From assembly GCF_001305675.1 (NCBI RefSeq), contig NZ_CP011853.1, forward strand, positions 744,001-808,000: a stretch of DNA of 64,000 bases. The letters run 5' to 3'. A model generated the notes under the pieces. The model was not told the DNA's origin and ran no database searches. It saw only the letters and a program-made list of their open reading frames with translations. Of this stretch, positions 41,705 through 49,790 are shown in pieces. A program made the translations under genes and the position numbers. Source of the stretch: Gordonia phthalatica (GTDB lineage: Bacteria; Actinomycetota; Actinomycetes; Mycobacteriales; Mycobacteriaceae). Position 1 is the stretch's first letter. Every line of letters starts with the position of its first letter.

Positions 41705-43129
41705 TCACACCTGCGGGACTTGCGGTCCTTGCTGCGGCGCCTGCATCGGGACTCCCTGCGGTTGCGCCTGCATCGGTGCGCCGGGCATCGGGGCACCCTG
41801 CGGCGGCATCCCGCCGAACGGGCCGCCGTAGTAGGCGGGCGGCGGCTGGATCGCGAACGGCTGAACCATGGTCGCGGCCAACTCGAGGAACGCCGACCGG
41901 GTGGCAGGCTTCATTTCGTTGAGATCGATGAAACCGCCGATGGCGAGATGCTCGTCGTACGGAATGATCTGCACTGCGCGCGTGCGACCGAGGAAGTACT
42001 CCCGCAGCATGTTGACGTCGACGGGCGCGTTCCGGGTCTTCGACGCCGCGATGACGACGACGGTCTCGCGGGCGATCTGCTCGTAGCCGTGGGCGACGAG
42101 CCAGTCGAGCGTCGCGACCGCGCTCTGTGCGCCGTCCAACGCGGGCGAGGTGACCAGGACCAGAGCGGTCGCCGACTTCATGACACCCGCCATCGCGGAC
42201 TGCACGAGTCCGGTGCCGCAGTCGGTCAGGATCATGTTGTAGTGGTTCTCGAGGATCTCGATGACCTGCAGGTACTCGTCCTCGGTGAACGCCTCCGAGA
42301 TCGCCGGATCCCGCTCGGACGCCAGCACCTCCAGCCGGGACGGTGCCTGGCTGGTGTGCTTGCGGACGTCCATGTAGCGCTCCAGGTGCTCGTCCTGGAG
42401 GAGGTCGCGGACCGTCGACGCCGTCTGCGCGGGGATGCGACGCGCCAGGGTGCCGAGGTCGGGATTGGCGTCGACGGCGATCACGCGGTCGCCGCGCAGC
42501 GACGCGAGAGCCGAACCGAGGCCGACGGTGACCGTCGTCTTGCCGACGCCGCCCTTCAACGACAGCACCGCCACGCGGAAGTCGTTGCGGATCGGTTGGC
42601 GCACGCGATCGGCGAGCTGCGCGATCTCATCCTTCTTCCGAGTGCCGCCGAAGGCCACGAAGTTGTTGGCGAAGCCCTGCAGCGACCGGCGCCAGCCGGG
42701 CCGGGATGCGGGTGCCGGTGCCTGCGGGGCCTGACCGTAACCCTGCGGTGCGTATCCCTGGGGCGGGACGCCCTGCGGGTAGCCCTGCTGCGGCTGCTGC
42801 TGCCCGTCGACCGGCCCGTAGGCGGGGGCCTGCATCCCTGGGTTCGGCATCACCGGCGCCTGCATGCCTGCGGCCGGCATTCCGGCGGGCGGAGTGAAAC
42901 CGGACTGCGGGTCGGTGTGGCCGTACGGGACGTCCGGCTGAGGCTGGTAGGGCGGCTGCGCGTGCTGCGGCTGGTAGCCGTACGGGGCCTGAGCTGCAGG
43001 ATCGGAGACGTAGGCCTCCGCCGGCGCGGCCGGTGCGTCCTGCTGGGGGTATCCGAACTGCGGGTCGACGACCGGGTCGGGCTGGTCGACCGTGGCCCAG
43101 GCGGGGGGATGAGTGGAGTTCTCGTTCAC
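41705..43129 (-). CDS. MinD/ParA-like ATPase with long Pro/Gln-rich N-terminus (EspI-like), copy 1
   Basis: A 474-residue protein. Residues 1-145 are Pro/Gln/Tyr-rich repeats (GYPQG, PPQGYAPQGYG). The P-loop ATPase core follows with deviant Walker A SLKGGVGKTT (190-199), the switch VDANPDLGTLARR and LTDCGTGL, and ends with a Pro/Met/Gln-rich tail (from about 420). This architecture, a disordered proline-rich head plus MinD domain, is that of EspI (Rv3876) and related ESX/type VII-associated proteins. No ESX genes (EccC, WXG100) are in the window. It follows copy 2 by 67 bases. Confidence 0.87.
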   Translation of the reverse strand: MNENSTHPPAWATVDQPDPVVDPQFGYPQQDAPAAPAEAYVSDPAAQAPYGYQPQHAQPPYQPQPDVPYGHTDPQSGFTPPAGMPAAGMQAPVMPNPGMQAPAYGPVDGQQQPQQGYPQGVPPQGYAPQGYGQAPQAPAPASRPGWRRSLQGFANNFVAFGGTRKKDEIAQLADRVRQPIRNDFRVAVLSLKGGVGKTTVTVGLGSALASLRGDRVIAVDANPDLGTLARRIPAQTASTVRDLLQDEHLERYMDVRKHTSQAPSRLEVLASERDPAISEAFTEDEYLQVIEILENHYNMILTDCGTGLVQSAMAGVMKSATALVLVTSPALDGAQSAVATLDWLVAHGYEQIARETVVVIAASKTRNAPVDVNMLREYFLGRTRAVQIIPYDEHLAIGGFIDLNEMKPATRSAFLELAATMVQPFAIQPPPAYYGGPFGGMPPQGAPMPGAPMQAQPQGVPMQAPQQGPQVPQV

Positions 43130-43196
43130 TGTTGAAGCCTTTCGAAGAGTTCTGGACCGGGTCGGGATTCACCGGTGCGGGGCAGGTGGGTGGCGG

Positions 43197-44291
43197 CTAT
43201 TCGCGGCGGGCGGAGTGCGGGAAGCCCTCGGCGACGGTCGCCGCGAGCTCCATGAACGCCTGACGGGTCTTCTTGTGCATCAGGTCGAGCTCCACCTCGG
43301 CGCCCTCGGCGAGGTGCGCGTCGAAGGGGATCTGGTGCACCGCCCGGGTGCGGGCGCGGAAGTGTTGGGCCAACTGATCGACGTCCACCGACTCGGAGGT
43401 GCTCCGCGACGAGCAGACGACCACGACCGCCGACTTCGCGAGCTCCCCGTAACCGTGCGCCGACAGCCACTCGAGGGTCGCCGTGGCGCTGCGTGCGCCG
43501 TCGATCGCGGGCGAGGTGACCAGCACCAGTGCGTGCGCGTAGCCGAGGACTCCATTCATCGCGGAGTGGCTCAGTCCGGTGCCGCAGTCGGTGAGGATGA
43601 TGTTGTAGTGGCGACGGAGGATCTCCATCACCCGGCGGTAGTCGGCCTCGCTGAACGCTTCGGCCCGGGCCGGATCCCGCTCGGACGACAGGACTTCCAG
43701 TCGGTGCGGTGCCTGCGAGGTGTGGGCGCGGACGTCCGCGTACCGCGTCACCGACCGGTCGGCGATCAGATCGCGGACGGTGGACTTCGTCTCCTGCTGC
43801 ACCCGCTGCGCCAGCGTCCCCAGGTCGGGGTTGGCGTCGACGGCGATCACGCGGTCGCCGCGCGTCGAGGCGAGCATCGCGCCCAGGCCGATCGTCGTGG
43901 TGGTCTTGCCGACGCCGCCCTTGAGGGACAGCACCGCGATTCGATAGTCGCCGCGGATCGGTTGCCGCACAGCGCGAACCAGTTCGGCGTGTCTGATGTC
44001 GGCAGGGGAGTCCCCGAGATTCAGCGTGCCGCCGGAGGCCTTGAACACCGCGCGACGCCATCCGCGGGCCGGCGGATGCTTGGCGCGGCGGAGTAGAGCT
44101 GCCTCGTCGACGGCACCCGGATCCGGCTCCGAGGGATCAGGCCGCTGTGTCGGCTGCTGAGGTGGCTGCGGGGCCGGGGGCCGCTGCGGTGGAAATGGCG
44201 GCATCGGCGCCAGAGGTGCCTGATATGATGGCTCCTCCGGTTCGTCGTCGCCCATGTCGAGCCACGACGGATTCTCCTGCGGTTGGTTCAT
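43197..44291 (-). CDS. MinD/ParA-like ATPase with Pro-rich N-terminus (EspI-like), copy 2
   Basis: A 364-residue paralogue of the next gene. The start is the ATG at 44291 (MNQPQENPSWLDMGDDEPEE); the frame extends upstream but that part is non-coding and contains the palindrome. Walker A is SLKGGVGKTT (122-131), with VIAVDANPDLGTLAQRVQQE and IILTDCGTGLSHSAM. It lacks the long C-terminal tail of copy 1. The two ATPases share most of the core and could form a heterodimer. It is the first gene of the minus-strand cluster. Confidence 0.87.
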   Translation of the reverse strand: MNQPQENPSWLDMGDDEPEEPSYQAPLAPMPPFPPQRPPAPQPPQQPTQRPDPSEPDPGAVDEAALLRRAKHPPARGWRRAVFKASGGTLNLGDSPADIRHAELVRAVRQPIRGDYRIAVLSLKGGVGKTTTTIGLGAMLASTRGDRVIAVDANPDLGTLAQRVQQETKSTVRDLIADRSVTRYADVRAHTSQAPHRLEVLSSERDPARAEAFSEADYRRVMEILRRHYNIILTDCGTGLSHSAMNGVLGYAHALVLVTSPAIDGARSATATLEWLSAHGYGELAKSAVVVVCSSRSTSESVDVDQLAQHFRARTRAVHQIPFDAHLAEGAEVELDLMHKKTRQAFMELAATVAEGFPHSARRE

Positions 44292-44807
44292 CCCCGATTT
44301 CCTTGCCCCGTCACCGCGACCTGGATCTGCGCGCCGGCGTCCCCGAGTCCCGGTGGTGTCTCGGGTCGATCGGACCCGAGACTCGTACGACGTCTCCCGC
44401 AAAGGGAACATCCACGTATTCGGGCGAAACCTACCACGCCGTGGCCGACTCGGCCTAAATGCGTAGGGCTCACTGCGGGGCGTCCTCCTCGTCGTCGTGC
44501 GGTGCTCACCAGCATTGATAACAGTGCGCGGAGGGGGCGTCGTCGGCTGTCTGAATGGGCCGATTCGGGCGACGAAAGAGCCGCGACCGAACACCTGAGT
44601 GCCGTCGCGGCCGGCAGGTCGGGCGGGGCCGCACCATCTGTCGGCGAGTCGCACCACTTGTGGTTCCCGCACTTGGTCGCGACCGAGTGCCAGAAGCAGA
44701 GGTGGTGCGACTCGCCGACAAGTGGTGCGAGGAAGGCCGTCTCGTCCGGCGAACCAGTGGGGCGGTCAGCGACGCGCGGCCTCCCCCGGCGGCCGAATGC
44801 ACGGCGA
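44292..44807. other. Gene-free stretch upstream of the twin ATPase cluster
   Basis: About 515 bases with no credible gene. It should contain the promoter of the minus-strand ATPase cluster in its left part. The right half contains a 98-base nested palindrome (44631-44728). Confidence 0.6.
44631..44728. repeat. Large nested palindrome
   Basis: Outer arms 44631-44659 and 44700-44728 match over 29 positions with 3 mismatches, including the perfect core TGTCGGCGAGTCGCACCAC. Between them lies a second palindrome with arms GCACTTGGTCG (44669-44679) and CGACCGAGTGC (44680-44690). The whole element could fold into one long hairpin or cruciform. It is architecturally similar to, but different in sequence from, the palindromes at 15.2, 16.3, 54.8 and 61.4 kb. 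Confidence 0.88.
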
Positions 44808-45295
44808 CTAGGCTTCGAGTTCGACCCGCACGTCGGACCCGTCGGGTGTGGTCGTCACGCGAAGGCTGACAGTGAAGCCGCGGTGGTCGTGGACGGTGAT
44901 GTCGCGGTTGCTCGGGTGCGGGCCGGGAGCCGGGGTCGGAGGAATGAAACCGCGTTCCTCGGTCAACCGGAGGACGCAGTCTCGCCACTGGTCGATCACG
45001 GCGTCCGTCGCGCCGTCCTTCCAGCGTTTGACGTCGTAGCGCCACGGCGGACCCTGGGTAGAGCGGACGGGAACGCTGTGCGACATCCCCATTCGCCCAT
45101 CGTCTCCCCGTTGAGCGAGGCCAGCGGGACGCTTCCGTCGACGGCGTCGAGGTGGGCGTTCAGGATTCGTTCCACCTCGGTCTTCGACATGGTGATGGCG
45201 TCGACGTCCTCGCCGTCGCTGAAGCAACCACCGAGGGCCAGAGTGGGGACGGCGATCAGTGCCGCGGTGGCGCGGCGCGCCGTGGAGGTGATCAC
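44808..45295 (-). pseudogene. Lipoprotein, frameshifted
   Basis: The 5' frame from the GTG at 45295 encodes a lipoprotein signal (TAALIAVPTLALGGC, lipobox LGGC) and then EVERILNAHLDAVDGSVPLA and NGETMGEW. The 3' frame continues MSHSVPVRSTQGPPWRYDVK to VTTTPDGSDVRVELEA. The two join if one base is added to the four-base run at 45087-45090 (CCCC on the plus strand). The intact product would be about 162 residues. It is divergent from the exported 524-residue protein next door. Either a real mutation or a homopolymer error. No family recognised. Confidence 0.7.
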
Positions 45296-45446
45296 AGTCG
45301 CCCACAGTAAAGGCAGGGCGCGGTGGCGGAGGCCATGCCGATTCGGTGTCGTCCGAGCGAATGGCCCGACTTCGGGAGATGACGGGTCCGCGTGAGAAGG
45401 TGGAAGCCGAAGTACGAGCATGACCGTAGTCGGGGGAGAGGTTTTC

Positions 45447-47021
45447 GTGCGCAAGAGTCTGATCGCAGCTGCCGGGGCGGCAGTGCTGCTGGTGGTCGTA
45501 TTGATACTGACGTTGGCCGGAGCCATCCTCCCGTCGGTGGAGGGCACCGCTCGACCCAACGAGGCGACACGTGCACTCAGCGACCTGAACAAGGCGTCGA
45601 CGGCCCTCGCCGACGCGCCGGGTGCCGAGTACGACGGCCTCATCACCATCTCCACCACGTCGGGATCGGTGAAGGTGCGGGTCACCGGCCTGACCGTGAC
45701 CGCCGCAGGCGACGTGCAGGGCAAGGTCCAGCAGGGGAGCGACGGGCAGGCGGACTGGCTGCAGATCGGCGACAAGACCTACGCCAAGGGCGGCGACACC
45801 TTCTGGAAGAACCACCCGATCTCGAAGCAGCCCAAGAGCGTCACGATGGCCACACCGCCCGCGGACCAGTGGGTCTCGGTCCCCGAATCGTTCCTGGGCA
45901 TCGACCTGCGTGCCGCCCTCCGGCCGGCACGCCTCGGCCTCAACCTGAGCCAGCAGGACACCGCGCTCGGCGACACCGATCTGCAGGGCCAGTCGGTCGG
46001 CCTGATCGGCGAGACCCCCGACAAGCGTGTCGCCACCGGCAAGGATCCGATCGGCGTCTCCGAGATCGACGTGGAGGAGAACGACGGCGGCATCGAAGGC
46101 AGCCGACGGTTCCAGGCGGGCTCGCTGACCGTCGGCGTCAACGAGGCGGGCGACGTCGTCGCCCTCCGCGGGCCGCTCGGCAAGGGCTACGGCGGCGACA
46201 CCATGAAGGTGGAGGCCGACCTGACCGTGCAGAAACTCAACGGCGACGCGGTGCGCGGCGCGTACTCGACCATCAAGAGCAGCCTGCAGGGCGCCAAGAT
46301 CGGAGCCACCGACGTCACGATCGGTGATCCGACCGGCGACCTCACCTGCAACCGCGGCGGTGACTGCGTCATCAGCTACGACGTCAGCAACACCTCGCCG
46401 AGCCTGACCCGCGGCACCGCCTCGGTCAAGATGGACACCTCGTTCAAGAAGGGCGACAAGGAGTTCGCGACGTGCACCGTCACCGTCGCCGTCCCCCTGA
46501 ACGGTCGGAGCAACCTCACCTGCCGGACCCCGTTCGGGGCGCCGGCCGACGTCAACTCGGGTACCCGCTTCACGGTGACCGTGAACGGCGAGATCGACGA
46601 CGCAGCCCTGACCGCGGCGCTCGAGCAGGGGCAGAAGGTGGCGGACTCGGCCACCGGCTGGACGCCGACCGCGCCGAAGGCCCTGACCGCTGCGCGCGAA
46701 TACAACCGTCAGGTGGCGGTCGCGCCGTCGAACTACGTCTACAAGGTGGGCGCGTACGGCTTCGACGGTCGCGAACGTGACGGCACGCTTCTGCTGGTCC
46801 ACGGGCCCGGATACGAGTCGCACGTCCTGCCCGACGGAACCATGGATCCCGCCTGGAAGGGCACCGAGGAACTGCTGACACAGGCCCGCGACGCCCGCTC
46901 GGCTGCCGGCGACAAGCCGGTGCGCATGGTGTTCGACGAGCCTCGCGTCGCAGATGCGGTGCGCGCCTTGCTGATCGCGAACAACATCGAGCGGGTGGAA
47001 GTGGTGGCCGCGGTCCTGTGA
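45447..47021 (+). CDS. Membrane-anchored exported protein with a degenerate Tox-REase-5-like C-terminus
   Basis: A 524-residue protein. The start is the GTG at 45447, six bases after GGGGGAGAGG; an upstream in-frame ATG at 45420 has no RBS. One N-terminal TM/signal segment (AAGAAVLLVVVLILTLAGAI) is followed by a large extracytoplasmic region with paired Cys (LTCNRGGDC and ATCTV...NLTC), which looks like a beta-rich carrier or display domain. The last about 90 residues (GRERDGTLLLVHGPGYESHV, LLTQARDARSAAGDKPVRMV, DEPRVADAVRALLIANNIE) resemble the Tox-REase-5 nuclease domain of polymorphic toxins. However, the usual E-x-K of the LL-E-A-K-G-P-G-Y motif reads L-V-H-G-P-G-Y, so nuclease activity is unlikely. 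Confidence 0.7.
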   Translation: MRKSLIAAAGAAVLLVVVLILTLAGAILPSVEGTARPNEATRALSDLNKASTALADAPGAEYDGLITISTTSGSVKVRVTGLTVTAAGDVQGKVQQGSDGQADWLQIGDKTYAKGGDTFWKNHPISKQPKSVTMATPPADQWVSVPESFLGIDLRAALRPARLGLNLSQQDTALGDTDLQGQSVGLIGETPDKRVATGKDPIGVSEIDVEENDGGIEGSRRFQAGSLTVGVNEAGDVVALRGPLGKGYGGDTMKVEADLTVQKLNGDAVRGAYSTIKSSLQGAKIGATDVTIGDPTGDLTCNRGGDCVISYDVSNTSPSLTRGTASVKMDTSFKKGDKEFATCTVTVAVPLNGRSNLTCRTPFGAPADVNSGTRFTVTVNGEIDDAALTAALEQGQKVADSATGWTPTAPKALTAAREYNRQVAVAPSNYVYKVGAYGFDGRERDGTLLLVHGPGYESHVLPDGTMDPAWKGTEELLTQARDARSAAGDKPVRMVFDEPRVADAVRALLIANNIERVEVVAAVL

Positions 47022-47141
47022 ACCGCTGATCGGGACATAGGTACTGACACACTCGATCCGCCCTGATGTTGCGGCGTGCGCCGATCTGGCTTACCGTGCG
47101 GAGCATCACACCAACCGACAAGCCCCGGGAGGCGCTGGCTC

Positions 47142-48089
47142 GTGCCGGATCTAACTCAAGTCCAACTACTCACCGAACTGGAGCCTGCAGCGGAAGCCGA
47201 ACTCAATCGGCATCTGTCGCTCGCCAGGGAATGGCACCCGCACGACTACGTCCCGTGGGACGAGGGTCGCAACTTCGCGGCGATGGGCGGCGATGACTGG
47301 GATCCGGAGCAGTCGCGCCTGAACCCGGTCGCCAAGGCGGCGATGACGCTGAACCTCCTCACCGAGGACAACCTGCCGTCGTACCACCGCGAGATCACCG
47401 AGTACTTCTCGCCCGACGGCGCTTGGGGCACCTGGGTCGGCCGCTGGACCGCCGAGGAGAACCGGCACGCCATCGTGATGCGCGACTACCTAGTCGTCAC
47501 CCGCGGCGTGGACCCGGTGGCCCTGGAGAACGATCGCATGGTCAACATGACCAAGGGCGCGCACTCCGACGACCTGTCCGGCCTGCTGCGCGGCGTCGCC
47601 TACGTCGCCGTCCAGGAGCTCGGCACCCGCGTCAGCCACCGCAACACCGGCAAGGCGTGCAACGACCCGATCGCCGACAAGATGCTGCAGCGCATCGCGG
47701 CCGACGAGAACCTGCACATGATCTTCTACCGCAACATCTGTGCCGCCGCGCTCGACCTGGCGCCCGACCAGGCGATGGAGGCCATCACCAGCGTCGTCAC
47801 CAACTTCGACATGCCCGGCATCGGCATGCCGAACTTCCGCAAGATGAGTCTGCTGATGGCCAAGCACGGCATCTACGACGCCCGCCAGCACCTGGACGAC
47901 GTCCTCTGGCCCATCATGCGCAAGTGGAAGATCTTCGAGCGCACCGACTTCACCGGCCGCGGCGAGGCCGCCCGCGACGAGCTCGCCGCCTTCCTGGAGA
48001 AGTCCGAGGTCGACGCCAAGCGGTTCGAGGAGCAGCGTGATCGCTTCCTCGCCCGCGAAGCCGCCCGCAAGGAGCTCGCCAGCGCCTGA
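47142..48089 (+). CDS. desA2: Acyl-ACP desaturase DesA (copy 2)
   Basis: A 315-residue di-iron desaturase. Iron-ligand motifs are AEENRHAIVM and ADENLHMIF. The start is the GTG at 47142 (product MPDLTQVQLLTELEPAAEAE), behind GGGAGGC. It is very similar to desA1 at 30480-31472: around the second iron site the two share an unbroken identical run of more than 35 residues (from TRVSHRNTG to FYRNIC). The gene ends with a 15-bp terminator. The symbol is used here only to mark the second copy; it is not meant as orthology to Rv1094. Confidence 0.92.
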   Translation: MPDLTQVQLLTELEPAAEAELNRHLSLAREWHPHDYVPWDEGRNFAAMGGDDWDPEQSRLNPVAKAAMTLNLLTEDNLPSYHREITEYFSPDGAWGTWVGRWTAEENRHAIVMRDYLVVTRGVDPVALENDRMVNMTKGAHSDDLSGLLRGVAYVAVQELGTRVSHRNTGKACNDPIADKMLQRIAADENLHMIFYRNICAAALDLAPDQAMEAITSVVTNFDMPGIGMPNFRKMSLLMAKHGIYDARQHLDDVLWPIMRKWKIFERTDFTGRGEAARDELAAFLEKSEVDAKRFEEQRDRFLAREAARKELASA

Positions 48090-48103
48090 CGCACCGGCCT
48101 GTT

Positions 48104-48136
48104 CGACGAGCCCCCGCCATCGGCGGGGGCTCGTCG
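48104..48136 (+). terminator. Terminator of desA2
   Basis: Perfect 15-base arms CGACGAGCCCCCGCC / GGCGGGGGCTCGTCG with loop ATC, 14 bases after the stop, followed by CGTTG. Confidence 0.85.
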
Positions 48137-48256
48137 CGTTGCGCCCTCCCACCTCGGTGGCGGCCGTCACAACGCTAGTGTGAACCGAGCACGACTAATA
48201 GAACACGTTCGCAGGTGCGGCGAGTCGCGTCGCACCGAGGAGAAGGGTCGCCGAAC

Positions 48257-49702
48257 ATGCAGAGGTTGAGCGGACTGGACGCGTCGTTCCTGTACCTGGA
48301 GACCCCGTCTCAGGTGATGAACGTCGCCGCGATCCTGGTCTTGGATCCGTCGACCATCCCCGGCGGCTACTCGTTCTCGTCGCTGCGCATCGAGATGGAC
48401 CGACGCGTCCGCGGCCTGCCGGTGCTGCGCCGCAAGCTGGCCGACTCCATGACCAACGTCGCTCACCCGGTGTGGGTGGAGGACGACGACTTCAACATCG
48501 AGCGACACGTCCACCATGTCGCCATCCCCGCACCCGGCACCATCGAGGAGGTGGCGCAGATGTGCGGGCACTTCGTCAGCCAGGTGCTCGACCGCAAGAA
48601 GCCGCTGTGGGACATGTGGGTGCTCGAAGGCATGACCGACGGCAAGGTGGCGCTGGTCCTGCGGATGCACCACGCGTGCGTCGACGGTGCGACCGTCGCG
48701 GAGATCCTCGGCGAGCTCGCGACCGCGTCGCCCGAACCGCCGGCTCTGAACGCCGATCGGGTGCAGGAGAGCGCCGGCGGGGCGTCCCGTTCGGACATCG
48801 CTGTCGGCGGCGCCGTGAACTACTTCCTGCAGCGCCCCATCGCGCTCGCGAAGCTGATTCCCAAGACGCTGCCCGTGCCCGTCGAATGGATCAAGCGCGC
48901 GCGCTCCGGCGACGGCATGCCCGCACCCTTCCTGGCGCCGCGGACCCGCTTCAACGCTCCGCTCACCACCCGCCGCAGCCTGGCCTTCGCCCAGTTGCCG
49001 TTCGACGACGTCAAGCGCGTCAAGGACCACTTCGGCGTCAAAGTGAACGGTGTCGTCCTCGCCATGGCGGGCGGCGCCCTGCGCGACTACCTGGAGGCGC
49101 GCGGCGATCTCCCCGAGGAACCGCTCGTCGGCCTGGTGCCGGTGTCGGTTCGTGGTGCCGTTGAGAACGATCTGATCGTCGAGGGCACCAACAAGGTGAC
49201 CGGCATGTTCACCCGACTGCCCACCTCCGTCGCCGACCCGGTGGAGCGGATCCGGCTCGCGGGCAAGTACGCCGATCAGGCCAAGGGGCACCACCAGGGG
49301 ATCGACGCGAACATCCTGCGCGGCTACGCCGAGTTCGCTCCCGGCAACCTGATGGGATCGCTGATGCGGCTCTACACCGACCGCCACCTCTCGGGGCTGC
49401 ACCCGCCGGTGTTCAACGCGATCATCTCCAACGTCGCCGGCCCCAACCAACCGATGTACATGCTCGGCACCCGCGTCGACGCGGTGTACCCGATGGGGCC
49501 GATCTTTCACGGACTCGGACTCAACATCACCGTCATGTCCGTCGACGGGAAACTGAACGTCGGACTGCTGTCGTGCCCGGACATCGCGGCCGACCTGTGG
49601 GACCTGGTGCGCGGCTTCGGAACTCAACTCGATGCGCTGGTCGCCGCCGTCGATGCCGACCTGGAGTCCGAGAAGCAGGCCGACGAGGACTCCGGCGAGT
49701 AG
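48257..49702 (+). CDS. Wax ester synthase / diacylglycerol acyltransferase (WS/DGAT)
   Basis: A 481-residue acyltransferase that makes triacylglycerols or wax esters from acyl-CoA. The start is the ATG at 48257 (MQRLSGLDASFLYLETPSQV), the usual N-terminus, behind GAGGAGAAGGG. The catalytic HHxxxDG motif reads RMHHACVDGAT. The C-terminal NxxxSNVxGP-type motif is FNAIISNVAGPNQPMYMLGT. It is one of several paralogues usually present in mycolic-acid bacteria, so substrate preference cannot be read. It lies downstream of desA2 on the same strand but after its terminator. Confidence 0.93.
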   Translation: MQRLSGLDASFLYLETPSQVMNVAAILVLDPSTIPGGYSFSSLRIEMDRRVRGLPVLRRKLADSMTNVAHPVWVEDDDFNIERHVHHVAIPAPGTIEEVAQMCGHFVSQVLDRKKPLWDMWVLEGMTDGKVALVLRMHHACVDGATVAEILGELATASPEPPALNADRVQESAGGASRSDIAVGGAVNYFLQRPIALAKLIPKTLPVPVEWIKRARSGDGMPAPFLAPRTRFNAPLTTRRSLAFAQLPFDDVKRVKDHFGVKVNGVVLAMAGGALRDYLEARGDLPEEPLVGLVPVSVRGAVENDLIVEGTNKVTGMFTRLPTSVADPVERIRLAGKYADQAKGHHQGIDANILRGYAEFAPGNLMGSLMRLYTDRHLSGLHPPVFNAIISNVAGPNQPMYMLGTRVDAVYPMGPIFHGLGLNITVMSVDGKLNVGLLSCPDIAADLWDLVRGFGTQLDALVAAVDADLESEKQADEDSGE

Positions 49703-49790
49703 CCGGCCCGCCTGATCGGCGAATCCGGGCCGTCGCACGAATCCGTGCGGGTAGTTTTCGAGACAAGACGTTCGAGAGCAGGAGGCCAGC

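Noticed and set aside
41705..44291. Chromosome or plasmid partition (parA/parB) locus
   Set aside because: The ATPases have EspI-like proline-rich heads and there is no ParB, no centromere-like repeat array and no replication gene nearby.
44996..46823. Long minus-strand open frames opposite the 524-residue exported protein gene
   Set aside because: They have Arg/Asp/Gly/Val composition typical of antisense frames in GC-rich DNA and no homology signal; the plus-strand gene has signal, Cys pairs and a recognisable C-terminal domain.
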